From: an uncultured Christensenella sp.
GTDB lineage: Bacteria > Bacillota > Clostridia > Christensenellales > Borkfalkiaceae
Length of the DNA stretch: 21,576 nucleotides
NCBI GenBank assembly: GCA_910578065.1
Contig: CAJTPB010000020.1
Coordinates: 1-21,576, forward strand
Direction: 5' to 3'
Shown here: positions 14,549 through 21,576 of the stretch, piece by piece
How positions within the stretch are numbered: position 1 is the first letter of the stretch
Layout of the letters: each line of letters starts with the position of its first letter
Made by a program: the position numbers and the translations under genes
The notes under the pieces: generated by a model
The model's database searches: none
What the model was told of the DNA's origin: nothing
The model's input: only the letters and a program-made list of their open reading frames with translations

Positions 14549-15075
14549 CGTTCGTCGATAAGGGAACAAAGCGCGCCGGCAATAATTTCGGACATAGCGT
14601 ATACCATATTTAAGCGGGTAAGATTTAACAGCGAGTAAGAAAAAGCGGATTTTTTTGCAACGATCCCCAATACGGAAACGTCGCCCACTTTTCCGAGTTT
14701 TTTGTTTGCGCCCGAGCCGGGTCGAAGCGCGCCGTCCGTAATTTTAATCAATCCTACGTCGCTGTCTTCGCCTACGGCAGCGTCGATTGCAATAACCTTA
14801 CTGTTCGGGTGCGTTTTGCGCAAAAAATCGTTAATATACTTAACTTCTTTTGCGGTGACGGGGTTTTTCAGCGTTCCGTAAACGTATGCGCCCGATCCTT
14901 TTAACCTTTTACGGACGAGGGTACCCGTAACAGGTCCCAAACTGTCGCCGATGGCAAGGTCGCTGCCGATGCAGAGGATAACGGGGGGAGCGGTAAGATC
15001 GCCTAACAGTCCGTTTAACGCCATCAGCGCGCCCGTTTCGGCAAGAGAATTGTAAAAATGAAAGGTGTATTCCAT
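14536..15075 (-). CDS. yyaC: YyaC-like (DUF1256) sporulation protein, GPR-protease-related fold
   Basis: The 179-residue product contains VILCIGSDLAIGDSLGPVTGTLV (32-54), YVYGTLKNPVTAKEV (64-78), VIAIDAAVGEDSDVG (94-108) and GALRPGSGANKKLGKVGDVSVLGIV (115-139). These are the hallmark segments of YyaC/DUF1256, which is related to the spore protease GPR and the hydrogenase-maturation-protease fold. The known family is sporulation-associated, but its substrate is unclear. CGAGGT (15086-15081) lies 5 nt before the ATG, and a minus-strand TATAAT (15135-15130) without a clear -35 could be its -10. The gene opposes its neighbours. Its last ~24 codons are the apparent source of the repeats beyond its stop. 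Confidence 0.9.
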   Translation of the reverse strand: MEYTFHFYNSLAETGALMALNGLLGDLTAPPVILCIGSDLAIGDSLGPVTGTLVRKRLKGSGAYVYGTLKNPVTAKEVKYINDFLRKTHPNSKVIAIDAAVGEDSDVGLIKITDGALRPGSGANKKLGKVGDVSVLGIVAKKSAFSYSLLNLTRLNMVYAMSEIIAGALCSLIDERIGA

Positions 15076-15156
15076 AAAAAACCTCGTGTGAAGTGATTTC
15101 TCCCGAAATGATTGCCGTTTTTTGCGGGAATTATACCGAAAGCGAGAGAAAATCGC

Positions 15157-15185
15157 GCGACAAATCGCCTGAGAGGTGGTATAAT
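15157..15185 (+). promoter_or_regulatory. Promoter of cvpA with extended -10
   Basis: GCGACA (15157-15162), 17 bp, TATAAT (15180-15185), preceded by TGG (extended -10). It is divergent from the putative yyaC -10 at 15135-15130, so the two genes share a compact intergenic region of about 190 bp. Confidence 0.7.
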
Positions 15186-15263
15186 TAACCTAAAAGTAGG
15201 AAAAAACGAATTGTAGCGGAAAAAACCGCTTAAATTTTTTGAAATTTTTAAAAGGAGAAAGGC

Positions 15264-15995
15264 GTGGAACAGTTATTGCTTTCCTCGAACGGGTGGATCC
15301 TCGACTTGGCGTTTTTTTTAATATTGCTGTTGGGGGTCGTGTTCGGCATTCGAAAGGGCTTTATTTCGGGCGTATGCAATCTTGCAGGGTGGATTTTTTC
15401 CATTGCCTTTGCAATATTTTTCTGCGTTTCGTTCGCGCATTTCCTCGAAAACGTGTTCGGAATGACGAGCGCCATTTCAAACGGATTTGTTAAGCAGTTT
15501 ATAAAAAACGAAGCGCTGAGTATCGACGTATCGGGATTAGACCTTGAAACCGCGCTTGCGGAAGCAAACGTATGGAAAGTTATCGCTTCCGCCGTTTTAA
15601 AGGGGGTAGGGGGAGCGGAAGTTCCCGAAGGTACGACGATCGCAATGCTGATATCGCCTATCGTTGCAAATTGGATCGCGATCGCGATTTCCTTTGTATT
15701 GCTTGTGATTTTGGTTCGTATCGGCGGCGTGATTATCGATAAGATATTTTCCGGTTTGGTCGACAGCTTAAAACCTTTGCGCATGATCAATCACTTTTTG
15801 GGCGGAATTTTGGGATTGTTAAAAGGCGGAATTTTGATTTTTCTTGTACTCGCCGTTTGCAGCTGGATTTCTGCGGAATCGATTGACGGATATATTCTTT
15901 CTTCCAATATCGTCGGCAAACTTTATGTTTCCGAATGGTTTAAAAACGCGACAGACCTTGTGGCTTCGTTTGCTTGGCTAAACGTAGGGGAATAG
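15264..15995 (+). CDS. cvpA: CvpA-family membrane protein
   Basis: The 243-residue protein has four membrane segments: about 11-28, 38-60, 132-156 and 177-200. The first is followed by GIRKGFISGVCNLAGWI, the CvpA-family signature (named for colicin V production). Between segments two and three is a ~70-residue soluble loop (62-130). A further family-like element is DSLKPLRMINHFLGGILGLLKGG. The molecular role is not established. The start is GTG 15264, with AAAGGAG (15251-15257) 6 nt upstream. It is transcribed alone up to the terminator at 16141; both parS sites lie in its 3' untranslated region. Confidence 0.85.
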   Translation: MEQLLLSSNGWILDLAFFLILLLGVVFGIRKGFISGVCNLAGWIFSIAFAIFFCVSFAHFLENVFGMTSAISNGFVKQFIKNEALSIDVSGLDLETALAEANVWKVIASAVLKGVGGAEVPEGTTIAMLISPIVANWIAIAISFVLLVILVRIGGVIIDKIFSGLVDSLKPLRMINHFLGGILGLLKGGILIFLVLAVCSWISAESIDGYILSSNIVGKLYVSEWFKNATDLVASFAWLNVGE

Positions 15996-16050
15996 TCATA
16001 TCTGCATTCGAAAACGCATATAATAAACCACACAAATAATTCGCGCTGAA

Positions 16051-16066
16051 TGTTTCACGTGAAACA
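16051..16066. promoter_or_regulatory. parS centromere-like site 1 (perfect)
   Basis: TGTTTCACGTGAAACA is a perfect 16-bp palindrome identical to the Spo0J/ParB consensus site. ParB loads here and spreads. It lies 7 kb from the origin and 3 kb before parB. Confidence 0.96.
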
Positions 16067-16094
16067 TAGAAAAATAGCCAAAAAATAACGGAAG

Positions 16095-16110
16095 TGTTTC
16101 ACATGAAACA
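16095..16110. promoter_or_regulatory. parS site 2 (one mismatch)
   Basis: TGTTTCACATGAAACA differs from site 1 at one central base (CACATG for CACGTG). The start-to-start distance is 44 bp. Single-mismatch parS sites are usually still bound. Confidence 0.88.
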
Positions 16111-16140
16111 TTTTAAGGAAAAAATGAGACAAAACAGGGT

Positions 16141-16168
16141 AAAAACGGCTTATTTTAGCCGTTTTTTT
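16141..16168 (+). terminator. Rho-independent terminator after cvpA and parS
   Basis: AAAAACGGCT (16141-16150), loop TATTTT, AGCCGTTTTT (16157-16166), with seven Ts in total on the plus strand. It separates cvpA/parS from the ftsH promoter. Confidence 0.85.
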
Positions 16169-16227
16169 GCAGATTTACGATAATTTGGTGATAATTTTGA
16201 AATTTTGGCAAGAATTAGAAAATTTAC

Positions 16228-16256
16228 TTGATAAATCCTTATAAGTGTGATACAAT
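16228..16256 (+). promoter_or_regulatory. SigA promoter of ftsH-parA-parB
   Basis: TTGATA (16228-16233), 17 bp, TACAAT (16251-16256). The start near 16263 gives a leader of about 65 nt. Confidence 0.82.
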
Positions 16257-16327
16257 AATGTTCGTCAAAATGCACAGGATATAACTGTGTATGAAAAATC
16301 TAGAAAAATATTTAAAGGAGCGGTATT

Positions 16328-18235
16328 TTGAATAAAACGGCAAAATGGATCGTAAGTATTCTGCTTGCTTTGCTGCTTGGCGTGGGATTGTACTTTTTGA
16401 TTACATCCCAGATCAACGGGCAGAAAGAGCGTTCTTACGACGAATTTATTAAACTCGTCGAGGACCCGAACGGGGAGATCGACGACGACAAGCAAATTGA
16501 AAAGGTAGTGATCGACGGGTACAAAATGTACGGGTATCTCGATAAAGATTCGAGAGGGTACACCTATTCCACCGTCGGACAGCAGCACTATGCGGCGGAT
16601 TCCCCTTTGATTAAAGAATGGATTGAAAACGGGATAAGGATCGAATTCAGAGATCCGAACGCAGGATCCGTTTGGAGCAACGTAATTTACGTGGGCGTTA
16701 TGGTGCTCGGCATCGTCGGGTTTTGGCTGATTCTTCGCGCAACGAGCGGCGGTGGCGGAAAAGTGATGAACTTCGGCAAGACGAAGGCGAAAGTTTCCAC
16801 CAACTTAAAAGTGCGTTTTTCGGACGTGGCGGGGGCGGAAGAAGAAAAGGAAGAACTCGCCGAAGTGGTGGAATTCTTAAAAAGTCCGAAAAAGTTTTCC
16901 GATTTGGGCGCGCGCATTCCCAAAGGCGTGTTGCTTGTAGGCCCTCCCGGAACGGGTAAAACGTTGTTCGCGAAAGCGGTTGCGGGCGAAGCGGGCGTGC
17001 CGTTTTTCCCTGTAAGCGGTTCCGACTTCGTTGAAATGTACGTGGGCGTGGGTGCTTCGCGCGTGCGCGACTTGTTCGAACTTGCAAAACGCAACCAGCC
17101 TTGTATTATCTTTATCGACGAAATCGACGCGGTAGGCCGTCAACGTGGTGCAGGGCTTGGGGGCGGTCACGACGAACGCGAACAGACCTTAAACCAAATT
17201 CTCGTTCAGATGGACGGCTTCGAGGCGAACGACGGAATTATCGTAATGGCGGCGACCAACCGTGCGGATATTCTCGACAACGCGTTGCTTCGTCCGGGGC
17301 GGTTTGACCGTCAAATCTACGTTCACTTGCCCGACGTAAAGGGAAGAGAACAAATTTTAAAAGTGCATTCGCGCAATAAGCCGCTTTCGCCCGAAGTCAA
17401 CTTTAAGGTGATCGCGCGCATGACGAGCGGATTTTCGGGGGCGGATCTTGCGAATCTCTTAAACGAAGCGGCGATCCTTGCCGCTCGTGCGGGGAAGAAC
17501 ATGATCGGCAATCTCGAACTGTATGAAGGCATCAATAAGGTAATTATGGGACCGCAGAAAAAGAGCCGCGTTGTTACCGAAGCGGATAAACGGTGTACCG
17601 CTTATCACGAAGCGGGGCATGCGATCCTTGCAAAACTCTGTCCGCATAACGACAACGTGCACGAAGTTTCGATTATTCCCCGCGGCATGGCGGCAGGTTA
17701 TACGCTTACCCGCCCCGACAACGACGACAACGATATGACTGTTAACAAACTTAACGATTTTATCTGTATGGCGTTGGGCGGAAGAGTTGCGGAAGAACTT
17801 GTGATCCAAGACGTTTCGGCAGGGGCTTCGAGCGATATTAAAAAGGTTTCGCAGACGGCGCGCAAAATGGTCGCCGAATGGGGTATGAGCGAGCGGATCG
17901 GACCGATCGCCTATTTGAGCGACGGACCTGTTTTTATCGGGCGCGATTTCGAAGAGCGCAACTCGTACAGCGAAGAAACGGCGGCGATCATCGACGAAGA
18001 AGTAAAGCGCATTGTATCCGAAGCGTACGCGCGCGCAAAAAAACTTCTTACCGAAAACAGAAGCATTCTCGACAACATGTCGCGCGTGCTGGTGGAACGG
18101 GAAACCATCTACACCGCCGAAGTGGATATGCTGATGAACGGCGCTTCGTATGAAGAAGTTTTGAAATATATGGAAGAGCACGATAAATCGCACGTCGAAA
18201 ATCCGTTCGGCAATGTGAACGAAGAAAACGCTTGA
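16328..18235 (+). CDS. ftsH: ATP-dependent membrane zinc metalloprotease FtsH
   Basis: Hexameric membrane AAA+ protease for quality control of membrane and regulatory proteins. The 635 residues comprise a membrane helix (about 6-26), an extracytoplasmic domain (about 30-115) and a second helix (about 117-137). The AAA+ module has Walker A GPPGTGKT (205-212), Walker B IIFIDEID (260-267) and the second region of homology NRADILDNALLRPGRFDR (311-328). The M41 protease domain has zinc site HEAGH (427-431). The start is TTG 16328, with AAAGGAG (16314-16320) 7 nt upstream; no ATG near it fits better. parA follows after 19 nt without a terminator. Confidence 0.97.
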   Translation: MNKTAKWIVSILLALLLGVGLYFLITSQINGQKERSYDEFIKLVEDPNGEIDDDKQIEKVVIDGYKMYGYLDKDSRGYTYSTVGQQHYAADSPLIKEWIENGIRIEFRDPNAGSVWSNVIYVGVMVLGIVGFWLILRATSGGGGKVMNFGKTKAKVSTNLKVRFSDVAGAEEEKEELAEVVEFLKSPKKFSDLGARIPKGVLLVGPPGTGKTLFAKAVAGEAGVPFFPVSGSDFVEMYVGVGASRVRDLFELAKRNQPCIIFIDEIDAVGRQRGAGLGGGHDEREQTLNQILVQMDGFEANDGIIVMAATNRADILDNALLRPGRFDRQIYVHLPDVKGREQILKVHSRNKPLSPEVNFKVIARMTSGFSGADLANLLNEAAILAARAGKNMIGNLELYEGINKVIMGPQKKSRVVTEADKRCTAYHEAGHAILAKLCPHNDNVHEVSIIPRGMAAGYTLTRPDNDDNDMTVNKLNDFICMALGGRVAEELVIQDVSAGASSDIKKVSQTARKMVAEWGMSERIGPIAYLSDGPVFIGRDFEERNSYSEETAAIIDEEVKRIVSEAYARAKKLLTENRSILDNMSRVLVERETIYTAEVDMLMNGASYEEVLKYMEEHDKSHVENPFGNVNEENA

Positions 18236-18254
18236 ATGAAGCGGAGGTGAGAGA

Positions 18255-19031
18255 ATGGGAAAGGTAATTTCTTTTTCCAACCAAAAGGGCGGCGTCGGAA
18301 AAACGACGACTTGCGTAAACATGGCGGCATATATCGCGAACGCGGGCAGAAAAGTTTTGTTGGTGGATATGGACCCGCAGGGTAACGCGACGACGGGGCT
18401 TGGTTTTTCAAAAAGCACGTTGAAAAAATCGGTATACAACGTTTTGATCGACGGCGAAGAGGCGAAAGACAACTTGCTCGAAACGGAACTGCCCAATTTA
18501 AAGCTGCTTCCCGCAAACATCGATTTGGCGGGGGCGGAAGTGGAACTCGTCTACAAAAAGAACCGCGAGCGTGTGTTGAAAGGCGCGCTCGACAAAATCA
18601 AGGGGCAGTTCGATTACGTTTTGCTCGACTGCCCGCCCTCGCTGGGGCTGATCACGATCAACGCCCTTTCCGCGGCGGATTCGGTGGTAATTCCCATTCA
18701 AAGCGAATATTACGCGTTGGAAGGGTTAAGCCAGCTGATGAATACGATTTCCCTTGTTCGTCAACACCTTAACAAAAGTTTAAAGGTGGAAGGGGTTGTG
18801 CTTACCATGTACGACGGGCGCTCGTTGATCTCTAAACAGATCGCGGACGAAATTAAAAAGTATTTTACCAAAAAGTTGTACGAAATCGTGATCCCGCGCA
18901 ATATCCGCCTGTCGGAAGCGCCCAGCCACGGAAAGCCCATTCTATTGCACGATCCCAAATGTATGGGGGCGCGGGCGTATGCGGCGCTGACGGAAGAATT
19001 CTTGAAAAAATCGGAAGGGAAAGGAGAATAA
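18255..19031 (+). CDS. parA: Chromosome-partition ATPase ParA (Soj)
   Basis: Walker-type ATPase that binds DNA non-specifically and is driven by ParB-parS complexes. The 258 residues contain the deviant Walker A KGGVGKTT (11-18), DMDPQGNATTGLG (38-50) and Walker B YVLLDCPPSLG (121-131). The chromosomal SEYYALEGLSQL and NIRLSEAPSHGKPI segments are also present. No N-terminal helix-turn-helix is present, as in chromosomal Soj. GGAGGTGA (18243-18250) precedes the ATG. The stop codon is 3 nt before parB. Confidence 0.97.
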   Translation: MGKVISFSNQKGGVGKTTTCVNMAAYIANAGRKVLLVDMDPQGNATTGLGFSKSTLKKSVYNVLIDGEEAKDNLLETELPNLKLLPANIDLAGAEVELVYKKNRERVLKGALDKIKGQFDYVLLDCPPSLGLITINALSAADSVVIPIQSEYYALEGLSQLMNTISLVRQHLNKSLKVEGVVLTMYDGRSLISKQIADEIKKYFTKKLYEIVIPRNIRLSEAPSHGKPILLHDPKCMGARAYAALTEEFLKKSEGKGE

Positions 19032-19034
19032 ACA

Positions 19035-19925
19035 ATGGCAAAAGGCTTAGGAAGAGGACTTTCTGAACTGTTCAGAGATACGGAAGAGGCTTACGAAAAC
19101 GCGCAGACGCAGACGGAAAGCGGCGGCGCAACCGAAATTTCGCTTGAAAATATCTTTCCCAATCCCGATCAGCCGCGTAAGGCGTTCGACGAAGGTGCGT
19201 TAAACGACCTTGCGTCTTCGATCAAAGAGCATGGCGTGATTATGCCGCTCGTCGTAAACAAAAAAGACGACGGCACGTATATGATCATTGCGGGCGAACG
19301 CCGTTACCGTGCGGCGAAGATGGCGGGGCTTACCGCCGTTCCCGCAATCGTAAAGGAATACGACGAAAAGACGATCCAAGAAATTTCTTTGATCGAAAAT
19401 TTGCAGCGCGAAGATTTAAACCCTATCGAAGCGGCGTTCGGTATGAAAAAGCTGATGGAAGAGCACGCCATGACGCAAGAAGCGCTTGCCGAGCGGTTGG
19501 GCAAATCGCGCCCGGCGATCGCGAACACCTTGCGCCTTTTGACCCTTTCGGATGCCGTGGTCGATTTGGTGCGGGAAGGAAAACTTTCTTCCGGCCATGC
19601 AAGAACGCTTGTTCCCGTTCCCAAAGAAGAGCAGGAAACGCTCGCGCAAGAGTGCTTGAAAAACGGTTGGTCGGTACGAGAGATCGAACGCGCGGTAAAG
19701 CAGTTTTTAAACCCGCCCGAAGTGCTCGCCAAAGAAAAGGAAAAAAAGAACGCGCAAACGAGCGCGGAACTCAAATATTTGGTAGAGCGTTTGCGCACGG
19801 CGTTTAAAACGAAAGTTTCGCTGATCGGCACCGATAAAAAGGGGCGTATTTATATCGACTACTACACGCGGGACGATTTGGATCGCATCTGCGAACTGCT
19901 CGATATAATCGACAGACAGGAATAA
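19035..19925 (+). CDS. parB: Chromosome-partition CTPase ParB (Spo0J)
   Basis: Loads at parS as a CTP-gated clamp. The 296 residues comprise an N-terminal ParA-stimulating peptide MAKGLGRGLSELF (1-13), with its basic and leucine residues, and the ParB/Srx domain with NPDQPRKAF (43-51) and the CTP-binding GERRYRA (87-93). The ENLQREDLNPIEAA box (121-134), the helix-turn-helix TQEALAERLGKSRPAIANTLRLL (147-169) and a C-terminal dimerisation domain (about 240-296) follow. AAGGAGA (19021-19027) precedes the ATG. Two cognate parS sites lie 3 kb upstream. Confidence 0.97.
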   Translation: MAKGLGRGLSELFRDTEEAYENAQTQTESGGATEISLENIFPNPDQPRKAFDEGALNDLASSIKEHGVIMPLVVNKKDDGTYMIIAGERRYRAAKMAGLTAVPAIVKEYDEKTIQEISLIENLQREDLNPIEAAFGMKKLMEEHAMTQEALAERLGKSRPAIANTLRLLTLSDAVVDLVREGKLSSGHARTLVPVPKEEQETLAQECLKNGWSVREIERAVKQFLNPPEVLAKEKEKKNAQTSAELKYLVERLRTAFKTKVSLIGTDKKGRIYIDYYTRDDLDRICELLDIIDRQE

Positions 19926-19967
19926 CCGTTCACGAAAAAGACAATATATATAAGGAAAGGAGAAATT

Positions 19968-19989
19968 GCCGGCCCCCGCAGGGGTCGGC
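19968..19989 (+). promoter_or_regulatory. GC-rich hairpin between ribosome site and start of the DUF2156-GNAT gene
   Basis: GCCGGCCCC (19968-19976), loop CGCA, GGGGTCGGC (19981-19989): nine base pairs with one G-U. It sits between AAAGGAGA (19956-19963) and ATG 19996, where structure directly affects initiation. No T-run follows, so it is not a terminator. Confidence 0.7.
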
Positions 19990-19995
19990 ACTGCT

Positions 19996-21423
19996 ATGTT
20001 GCAATTTCAAAAGTTAAAAAAAGAAGACGTGTTGCGCCTTCAACCGTATTTATCCGTACAAAAAACGCATATGGGCGATTATTCGCTCGGCTTTCAGTTG
20101 ATGTGGAACGACAATCTTTCCCCCGATTTTGCGATTTGGGAAGATTGTTTGATCGTGCGCGAACGCTTTCGCGGGAAATTGTATTTTTACTATCCGCTGT
20201 CGCTTTCGGGGGATGAACAAGCGGAATTGCGCGCGATTGCCGAAATCGAGAAAGATTGCCGCGACGGGGAAGAACGCCTGCATTTTACCAACGTTCCGCA
20301 GGACAAGCTGTTTCCGCTGATCAAGCGGTACGGAACGGACGTTTCTATTTCCGATCCGCGCCGCTGGCGGGATTATTTATACCGCGCGGAAGATTTTAAA
20401 AGTTATGCGGGCGGCAAATACGCGGGACAGCGTAATCATGTAAACAAGTTTCGCAAAACCAATCCCGATTGGCGGTTTCGCGCCGTGACAGAACAAGACC
20501 TTCCCGCCGTGGAAAAATTTTTAAAGGAATACGAAGTAATTCAGTTGCAAAAGCGCGATCCGCTTGCGATAAAGGAAATGGAAGAGGTGCGCGCGCTGCT
20601 TCCCAAACTGTTCGACTACGGATTTTATGCGGGGATTTTGCTTGTGGGCGAAGATGTAGCCGCCTTTTCTGTGGGCGAACGTTGCGGCGATATGATGGTC
20701 GTGCACGTAGAAAAAGCGCTTCGTAAGTACGAGGGGGCGTATCCGTTTATCGCGCAGCAGTTTGCGCTCGCTTTTTGCGGCGAGGGGGTAACGTATTTAA
20801 ACCGCATGGACGATGCGGGTGATTTGGGGCTTCGAAAATCCAAATTGCAATATCTTCCCTGCGAGGTCGTTTCGAAATATACGGTAGAGCCGCATTTAGC
20901 AATCGACTGCATTTCCCGACCGCCCGTATATAAAACGGAGCGGCTGACGATTAAGCCGTTGTCGGCGGCGGACGGGGAGGAATACGCCCGCCTTTGTTCC
21001 GACCGCGCGCGCAACCGTTATTGGGGGTACGATTATGCGCAAGACTGCAAGGAAGAAGGCTTGCCGTCTGCCGAGTGGTTTTTGCGCGGCGTGAAAGAAG
21101 CGTTTTCCGCGCGCAGAGAAATGGCGGAGGGAATCTTTTTGAACGGCGGGATGATCGGCGAGGTGGTGTTGTGGCGGTTCGGTTACCGTGCGGAGGCGGA
21201 AATCGGCGTGCGCCTTTTGCCCGAATACGAGGGGTTCGGCTATGCCGCGGAAGCGGCGCGCGGCGCTGCGGAATACGCCTTTTCCGCGCTTGGGATCGAG
21301 CGGGCGGAAGCAAAGTGTTTTCGCGAAAACGCGCCGTCCGAGCGCATGCCGGCGCGCGCGGGATTTCGCCGCAGCGGCGAAGACGAAACATATTTATACT
21401 TTTACAAAACGCCCGCAATGTAA
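19996..21423 (+). CDS. DUF2156 (aminoacyl-phospholipid-transferase-like) domain fused to a GNAT acetyltransferase
   Basis: From ATG 19996 it is 475 residues. Residues 1-305 match the DUF2156 / LPG-synthase-C type (GNAT-like fold): N-terminus MLQFQKLKKEDVLRLQPYLS, DYSLGFQLMWNDN, then DYLYRAEDFKSYAGGKYAGQRNHVNKFRKTNPDWRFR (126-162) and VVHVEKALRKYEGAYPFIAQQFA (235-257). Residues about 312-475 form a separate RimJ/RimL-like GNAT domain (KTERLTIKPLSAADGEEYARL), with acetyl-CoA loop YEGFGYAAEAARGAAEYAF (411-429) and a C-terminal AGFRRSGEDETYLYF. No membrane segments; substrates unknown. The in-frame TTG at 19966 would be only 3 nt from the ribosome site, and the family N-terminus supports 19996. 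It lies 70 nt after parB, probably read through from that operon. Confidence 0.85.
   Translation: MLQFQKLKKEDVLRLQPYLSVQKTHMGDYSLGFQLMWNDNLSPDFAIWEDCLIVRERFRGKLYFYYPLSLSGDEQAELRAIAEIEKDCRDGEERLHFTNVPQDKLFPLIKRYGTDVSISDPRRWRDYLYRAEDFKSYAGGKYAGQRNHVNKFRKTNPDWRFRAVTEQDLPAVEKFLKEYEVIQLQKRDPLAIKEMEEVRALLPKLFDYGFYAGILLVGEDVAAFSVGERCGDMMVVHVEKALRKYEGAYPFIAQQFALAFCGEGVTYLNRMDDAGDLGLRKSKLQYLPCEVVSKYTVEPHLAIDCISRPPVYKTERLTIKPLSAADGEEYARLCSDRARNRYWGYDYAQDCKEEGLPSAEWFLRGVKEAFSARREMAEGIFLNGGMIGEVVLWRFGYRAEAEIGVRLLPEYEGFGYAAEAARGAAEYAFSALGIERAEAKCFRENAPSERMPARAGFRRSGEDETYLYFYKTPAM
21268..21349 (+). repeat. 82-bp direct repeat, copy A (inside the GNAT domain)
   Basis: Identical at 78 of 82 positions to 21495-21576, offset 227 bp. 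It encodes roughly residues 425-451 of the fusion protein (AEYAFSALGIERAEAK...). Confidence 0.95.
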
Positions 21424-21425
21424 CT

Positions 21426-21576
21426 GTGCGTTCGCCGATATCTTTTTATCCGTTTACAACATTATTATCGAATAAGGCGGATACGGCGGATACGGCGGAA
21501 TACGTCTTTTCCGTGCTCGGAATCGAGCGGGCGGAAGCAAAGTGTTTTCGCGAAAACGCGCCGTCCGAGCGCATGC
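21426..21576 (+). pseudogene. Partial duplicate of the GNAT-domain 3' end, running off the window (includes repeat copy B 21495-21576)
   Basis: A frame open from GTG 21426 to the window end reads, after ~23 unrelated codons, AEYVFSVLGIERAEAKCFRE..., the same GNAT stretch as the upstream gene with two Ala-to-Val changes and two silent changes. Copy B starts right after two 9-bp tandem units GGCGGATAC (21476-21493) plus GGCGGAATAC. The upstream half of the GNAT domain, including the acetyl-CoA loop, is missing, and no ribosome site is seen. It is most likely a truncated duplicate, but it could be an assembly artefact at an edge or the start of a diverged neighbour. Confidence 0.55.

Noticed and set aside
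17459..18520. A 353-codon open frame antisense to ftsH and parA.
   Set aside because: It lies opposite two certain conserved genes and has no ribosome site. It exists because GC-biased codons leave the opposite strand free of stops.

Overview
The window reads as a chromosomal replication-origin region from a low-to-mid GC Gram-positive-type bacterium, most likely an uncultured member of the Clostridia. Evidence: SigA-type promoters with 17-bp spacers, AGGAGG-type ribosome binding sites, a rpmH-rnpA-yidD-yidC-jag cluster, soj/spo0J-type parA-parB, a YyaC-type sporulation protein and a NfeD/flotillin pair. The lineage is inference; no rRNA gene is present.

Layout. Everything left of about 8.7 kb is on the minus strand. 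Reading outward from the origin these are rsmG, a SLOG-family protein, a NfeD-like protein, a flotillin, two unrecognised proteins and GTP-type PEP carboxykinase. The origin (about 8.77-9.06 kb) holds a perfect DnaA box, four boxes spaced exactly 11 bp apart, a tandem pair of boxes and a row of DnaA-trio triplets beside an AT-rich tract. To the right, on the plus strand, come dnaN, rpmH, rnpA, yidD, yidC, jag, cvpA, two parS sites, ftsH, parA, parB and a DUF2156-GNAT fusion protein. Transcription therefore diverges from the origin on both arms. dnaA is not next to dnaN, which is unusual for this kind of bacterium.

The one break in that polarity is 13.85-15.08 kb, where a 76-residue orphan protein and a yyaC-like gene lie on the minus strand. 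The same block is bracketed by the strangest feature of the window. Several decayed direct copies of the last ~70 bp of the yyaC-like gene lie just beyond its stop codon. A second, more degenerate array with a ~59-65 bp period lies beyond the small gene. At the right edge a similar event recurs: an 82-bp piece from near the 3' end of the DUF2156-GNAT gene is repeated 227 bp downstream with four mismatches. Repeated duplication of gene 3' ends is the main candidate for something undescribed here.

Functionally, the right arm combines the sliding clamp, tRNA 5' processing (RnpA), ribosomal protein L34, membrane-protein insertion (YidC/YidD), RNA binding (Jag), membrane quality control (FtsH) and chromosome partition (ParA/ParB acting on parS). 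The left arm combines rRNA methylation, a nucleotide-binding SLOG protein, membrane-domain scaffolding (NfeD/flotillin) and gluconeogenesis/anaplerosis (PEPCK). All homology statements are from reading motifs by eye; no database search was run.
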